Shown piece after piece: positions 61,267-64,000 of a DNA stretch of 64,000 nucleotides. The DNA is from Thermoguttaceae bacterium (GTDB lineage: Bacteria; Planctomycetota; Planctomycetia; Pirellulales; Thermoguttaceae), in the NCBI GenBank assembly GCA_017434455.1, contig JAFRFG010000027.1, positions 1 to 64,000 of the forward strand. Reading direction: 5' to 3'. The position numbers and the translations under genes are program-made. The notes beneath the pieces are model-generated. The model ran no database searches, was not told the DNA's origin, and saw only the letters and a program-made list of their open reading frames with translations. Each line of letters opens with the position of its first letter. Positions within the stretch are counted from its first letter, which is position 1.

Positions 61267-61821
61267 TTAGTTATCCTCGGGATTGCTCGGCAACCGTTTT
61301 AAGTGAAAGACCCGCTGAAAACCCGCCAGCGTCGATTTTTGCAGCGACGAAATCCACATTTCTTTCGGTTCCTGGAAAATGTCGATCTCCTCGGCCCGAA
61401 GGAGATACCAAGCCCCTTGGTCGATTTCACCGCGCAGCTGGGGCTCGGTCCATCCGGCGCAGCCGACGAAAACACGGCAAAATTGCCCCTTGTCCGAGAG
61501 CGCCCCGGCAATCTGCTCCTCATCCACCGACAGTTCGACCGAGAACATCGCCTGATCACTGTCGCTCATCGGAAATGTTTTCAGCAGAAGCGCCATCGGC
61601 GGGGAACTGACCGGACCGCCGAGATAGACCGGTTCCTCGCTGGGATATTCCCGATGGAACTGCTCGCGCCAGATATCGGCGACGGTCGCCGAGGTCGGCC
61701 GGTTCAAGACCAGCCCCGTAATGGCGTCCCCCTGCTGATGGACGATCAGCGTTACCGTCATCCGAAAGTTAGGGTCCTCCATGTAGGGAGAGGCAATCAA
61801 TACGGTCCCCGTGAAGTCCAA
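61267..61821 (-). CDS. YqgE/AlgH-family protein
   Basis: The 184-residue protein matches UPF0301: DFTGTVLIASPYMEDPNFRM, TLIVHQQGDAITGLVLNRPT, VYLGGPVSSPPMALLL and FVGCAGWTEPQLRGEIDQGA. The family is widespread with no settled biochemical role (AlgH affects alginate in Pseudomonas). I chose TTG 61821, with GGGAG seven bases upstream, which gives the standard family length; longer in-frame starts up to 62034 would put the metY terminator inside the gene. Followed after 60 bases by the guanylyltransferase gene. Confidence 0.85.
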   Translation of the reverse strand: MDFTGTVLIASPYMEDPNFRMTVTLIVHQQGDAITGLVLNRPTSATVADIWREQFHREYPSEEPVYLGGPVSSPPMALLLKTFPMSDSDQAMFSVELSVDEEQIAGALSDKGQFCRVFVGCAGWTEPQLRGEIDQGAWYLLRAEEIDIFQEPKEMWISSLQKSTLAGFQRVFHLKRLPSNPEDN

Positions 61822-61965
61822 CAGAGATCTCCCGCGCGTGTGAAAAATGGGGGTAAATACTTCGCCGCAAACTAAATATACCCGCGGCGGCGGCCAAAGA
61901 AAACAAGGGAAAGGAAAGAATACGAAGATTTTTGGGCGAATCTTGGGAAAAAGCGTGCCAATGGC

Positions 61966-61999
61966 GAAAAAAAGGCACCCCCATTTGGGAGTGCCTTTT
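61966..61999 (-). terminator. Terminator of metY
   Basis: On the reverse strand GAAAAGGCACTCCCAAATGG pairs back on GGGTGCCTTTTTTT: stem AAAAGGCAC/GTGCCTTTT with additional C-G pairs, then seven T. Confidence 0.85.
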
Positions 62000-62047
62000 G
62001 ACTCTGTGGCCTTTCGCGCAAGACGGCCGGTCAACTTGCCGCCCGAT

Positions 62048-63328
62048 TTACTTCACCGCGATATTCAGCGCGTTTTCGATATCCGCGAGGATATCGTCGA
62101 TATCCTCAATGCCGACCGACAGGCGGATCAAATCGGGACCGATGCCGGCGGCCTTCAGCTCTTCGTCGCTGAGCTGGCGGTGGGTGGCGTTGGCCGGATG
62201 AAGGACACAGCTGTGCGCGTCGGCGACGTGGGTCGCGATCGAGGCGACTTTCAGTTCCTTCATAAACGCCTCGGCGGCGGCGCGGCCGCCGACCAGACCG
62301 AACGAGACGACGCCGCACGAACCGTTCGGCATGTACTTTTGGGCCAGGGCATAGTACTTGTTATTCGGCAGGCCGCAGTAGTTGACCCAGGCGACCTTCT
62401 TGTTGGCGTCGAGATACTCGGCGACTTTCTGCGCGTTGGCGCAGTGCCTCGGCATGCGAAGATGAAGGGTTTCCAGACCCAGGTTAAGGAGGAAACTGTT
62501 GTGCGGCGAGGGGATCGCTCCGAAGTCGCGCATCAGCTGGGCGACCGCCTTGGTGATATAGGCGCCCCCCTGGCCGAACTGCTTCGTGTAGGTGATCCCG
62601 TGATAGCTCTCGTCGGGGGTCGTCAAACCGGGGAAACGCTCGCGGTTGGCTTCCCAATCGAAATTCCCCGAATCGACGATGACGCCGCCGACACTGGTGG
62701 CGTGACCATCCATATATTTTGTGGTCGAGTGGATGACGATGTCGGCCCCCCACTCGAACGGACGACAGTTAATCGGCGTCGGGAAGGTGTTGTCGACGAC
62801 CAGCGGAACGCCGTGACGGTGGGCGGCGGCGGCGAAGCGCTCGATGTCGAGGACTGACAGCGAGGGATTGGCGACCGTCTCTCCGAAGACCGCCTTGGTG
62901 TTCGGCCGGAAGGCAGCTTCGATCACGTCGTCCGAGGCATCGCACGGGATGAAGGAAAAATCGATCCCCATTCTCTTCATCGTGACGTTGAAGAGGTTGT
63001 ATGTTCCCCCGTAGATCTCTGAGGAGCAGACCACATGGTCGCCCGCCGAGCAGAGATTGAAGATGGAGAAAAAACTGGCGGCCTGTCCGGAGGAGGTCAG
63101 CAGCGCGGCCGTCCCGCCCTCCAGCGCGGCGATCTTCGCGGCGACGAAATCGTTGGTCGGATTTTGCAAACGAGTGTAGAAATACCCCGACGCCTCCAGG
63201 TCGAAGAGCTTCCCCATCTCCTCACTGGTATCGTACTTGAAAGTAGTGCTTTGAATGATCGGAATCTGGCGCGGCTCGCCGTTATTCGGGGTGTAGCCCG
63301 CCTGGATGCATTTTGTTCCCTGTTTCAT
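62048..63328 (-). CDS. metY: O-acetylhomoserine sulfhydrylase / aminocarboxypropyltransferase
   Basis: The 426-residue PLP enzyme of the Cys/Met-metabolism family has CIQAGYTPNNGEPRQIPIIQ at the N-terminus, LTSSGQAASFFSIFNL, LVVDNTFPTPINCRPFEWGA and the PLP lysine in VIHSTTKYMDGHATSVGGVI. It makes homocysteine directly from O-acetylhomoserine and sulfide. Length and the GGRAAAEAFMKELKVASIAT and HPANATHRQL segments match MetY rather than MetB or MetZ. The 140-base gap to mnmE has no gene. Confidence 0.93.
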   Translation of the reverse strand: MKQGTKCIQAGYTPNNGEPRQIPIIQSTTFKYDTSEEMGKLFDLEASGYFYTRLQNPTNDFVAAKIAALEGGTAALLTSSGQAASFFSIFNLCSAGDHVVCSSEIYGGTYNLFNVTMKRMGIDFSFIPCDASDDVIEAAFRPNTKAVFGETVANPSLSVLDIERFAAAAHRHGVPLVVDNTFPTPINCRPFEWGADIVIHSTTKYMDGHATSVGGVIVDSGNFDWEANRERFPGLTTPDESYHGITYTKQFGQGGAYITKAVAQLMRDFGAIPSPHNSFLLNLGLETLHLRMPRHCANAQKVAEYLDANKKVAWVNYCGLPNNKYYALAQKYMPNGSCGVVSFGLVGGRAAAEAFMKELKVASIATHVADAHSCVLHPANATHRQLSDEELKAAGIGPDLIRLSVGIEDIDDILADIENALNIAVK

Positions 63329-63467
63329 GGTCTTGTCTTCCGGCGATACAAGTTTTTTCCAGACCGTTACGCGCGGGCAAAACCCAGCGCCCGTATGCCA
63401 CTAGAGTATAACGACGGGCCGCGAAGATACAAGGGAACGCTCTTTTCGCGGAAAATCAGCGTTATTT

Positions 63468-64000
63468 TTACTTTCCCAGGCAAAAGCGGCTGAAAATTCT
63501 ATCGAGCAGATCGTCGGTCGTCACCGCGCCGGTGACGGTGCCGATTTGTTCAAGGGCGTCACGCAGCTGCGCCGCGGTGAGAACCTCATCGCCGCCGATG
63601 CTCATCACCGCGCGCGAAAGGGCGGCCTGCGCGGCGTCCAGCGCCGAGGCGCAGCGCTGCGCGGTCGAGGGGACGGCGCCGCCGGGGGGGATCGTCCGAA
63701 AGAAGGCGTCGATCGCCCCGGCGGCCTCCTCAATCGATTCGAGCCAGGCAGAACTGACCGGCAGCGTCCGAAAAAAGCGGGCGGTCTGTTCGGGGGAAAG
63801 GGACCGCAGCGCCAGATCTGATTTGGTCTGAAGCAAGATTACCCGATCCGGTTCGAGTGACGGCGGAATCGGTTCGGGAATTTGGTCCCCCGGCAGGCAG
63901 TAAAGAACCAGATCGGCGCCGGCCAAAAGCCGGTCGGTTCGCTCTTCCGGCCGGTCGATCGATTCGGTGCCCGCGGTATCGATCAGGCGAATCGTCCGAT
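63468..64000 (-). CDS. mnmE: tRNA modification GTPase MnmE, C-terminal part (cut by window end)
   Basis: The frame runs open to the right edge; the 5' part is outside the window. The visible 177 residues start in the G domain: LIDTAGTESIDRPEERTDRL is the G3 DTAG motif with the following switch region, LLQTKSDLA replaces the usual NKxD at G4, and the end VTTDDLLDRIFSRFCLGK is the conserved MnmE tail with the catalytic Cys of FCIGK. MnmE with MnmG modifies wobble uridines in tRNA. Confidence 0.92.
   Translation of the reverse strand, partial: RTIRLIDTAGTESIDRPEERTDRLLAGADLVLYCLPGDQIPEPIPPSLEPDRVILLQTKSDLALRSLSPEQTARFFRTLPVSSAWLESIEEAAGAIDAFFRTIPPGGAVPSTAQRCASALDAAQAALSRAVMSIGGDEVLTAAQLRDALEQIGTVTGAVTTDDLLDRIFSRFCLGK

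Noticed and set aside
61822..62034. Longer start for the YqgE gene
   Set aside because: It would put the metY terminator inside the coding region and exceed family length by about 70 residues.
1..64000. CRISPR arrays, insertion sequences, prophage or tRNA genes
   Set aside because: I looked for regular repeats, transposase motifs and tRNA-like cloverleaf ends in the gaps and found none; the only regular array is the 21-bp one at 45436.

Overview
The window is about 64 kb of moderately GC-rich bacterial DNA, densely coded, with no rRNA, tRNA, CRISPR array or insertion sequence that I could find. The gene mix suggests a Gram-negative, probably anaerobic, polysaccharide-degrading planctomycete: a DUF1559 pseudopilin-like protein, secreted ThuA, Gfo/Idh/MocA and sialate-O-acetylesterase proteins, a large secreted protein with three CXXCH motifs, a complete LPS heptose pathway, and a class III (oxygen-sensitive) ribonucleotide reductase with its activase. 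The taxonomic call is an inference from gene content.

Layout. 1-2.7 kb: an Nramp-like transporter and a ThuA-domain protein. 2.8-7.1 kb: a forward operon of two GT2 glycosyltransferases, a methyltransferase and a GT9 transferase. 7.1-14.8 kb: a reverse surface-polysaccharide block with an RpiB-like isomerase, a FlaA1/CapD-like nucleotide-sugar dehydratase, and hldD, gmhB, gmhA and hldE joined by start/stop overlaps, plus a heptosyltransferase. 14.8-17 kb: a third GT2 and a secreted GH43. 17-23.2 kb, reverse: a CLC-family transporter, a GH78 rhamnosidase, purine nucleoside phosphorylase and aspS. 23.4-24.7 kb: an 83-residue protein with no basic residue, and a GAF protein. 24.7-31.3 kb: two tandem sialate O-acetylesterases and a 1100-residue triheme-motif protein. 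31.5-35.9 kb: an MFS transporter, dihydrolipoamide dehydrogenase, a DUF1559 protein and infA. 35.9-39.8 kb: a zinc-ribbon membrane protein, rhaT, rhaA and a divergent 54-residue lipoprotein. 40-47 kb: a tRNA-dihydrouridine synthase, NfeD and SPFH proteins, and a DUF2868 membrane protein followed by a DUF3482 GTPase. 47-51.7 kb: MocA, a GH10-like protein and an FAD oxidoreductase. 51.8-58.6 kb: leuS, dcd, nrdD and nrdG. 58.7-64 kb: barstar, a secreted ankyrin-barnase protein, a mannose-1-phosphate guanylyltransferase, yqgE, metY and the 3' end of mnmE.

How the genes work together. The two glycosyltransferase blocks and the heptose genes build LPS-type surface glycans. RhaT, RhaA, GH78, GH43, the esterases, ThuA and the GH10-like protein take apart exogenous deoxysugar-rich or acetylated glycans. 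NrdD, NrdG and Dcd supply DNA precursors without oxygen.

The most notable items are: a secreted ankyrin-repeat protein ending in a barnase-type RNase domain, with a barstar gene immediately downstream; the DUF2868/DUF3482 membrane-GTPase pair, whose upstream regions carry a perfect 14-bp inverted repeat and four repeats phased at exactly 21 bp; a pair of promoters sharing an 18-bp block at identical distance from the -10; and a short duplication that has moved the start of a glycosyltransferase gene.
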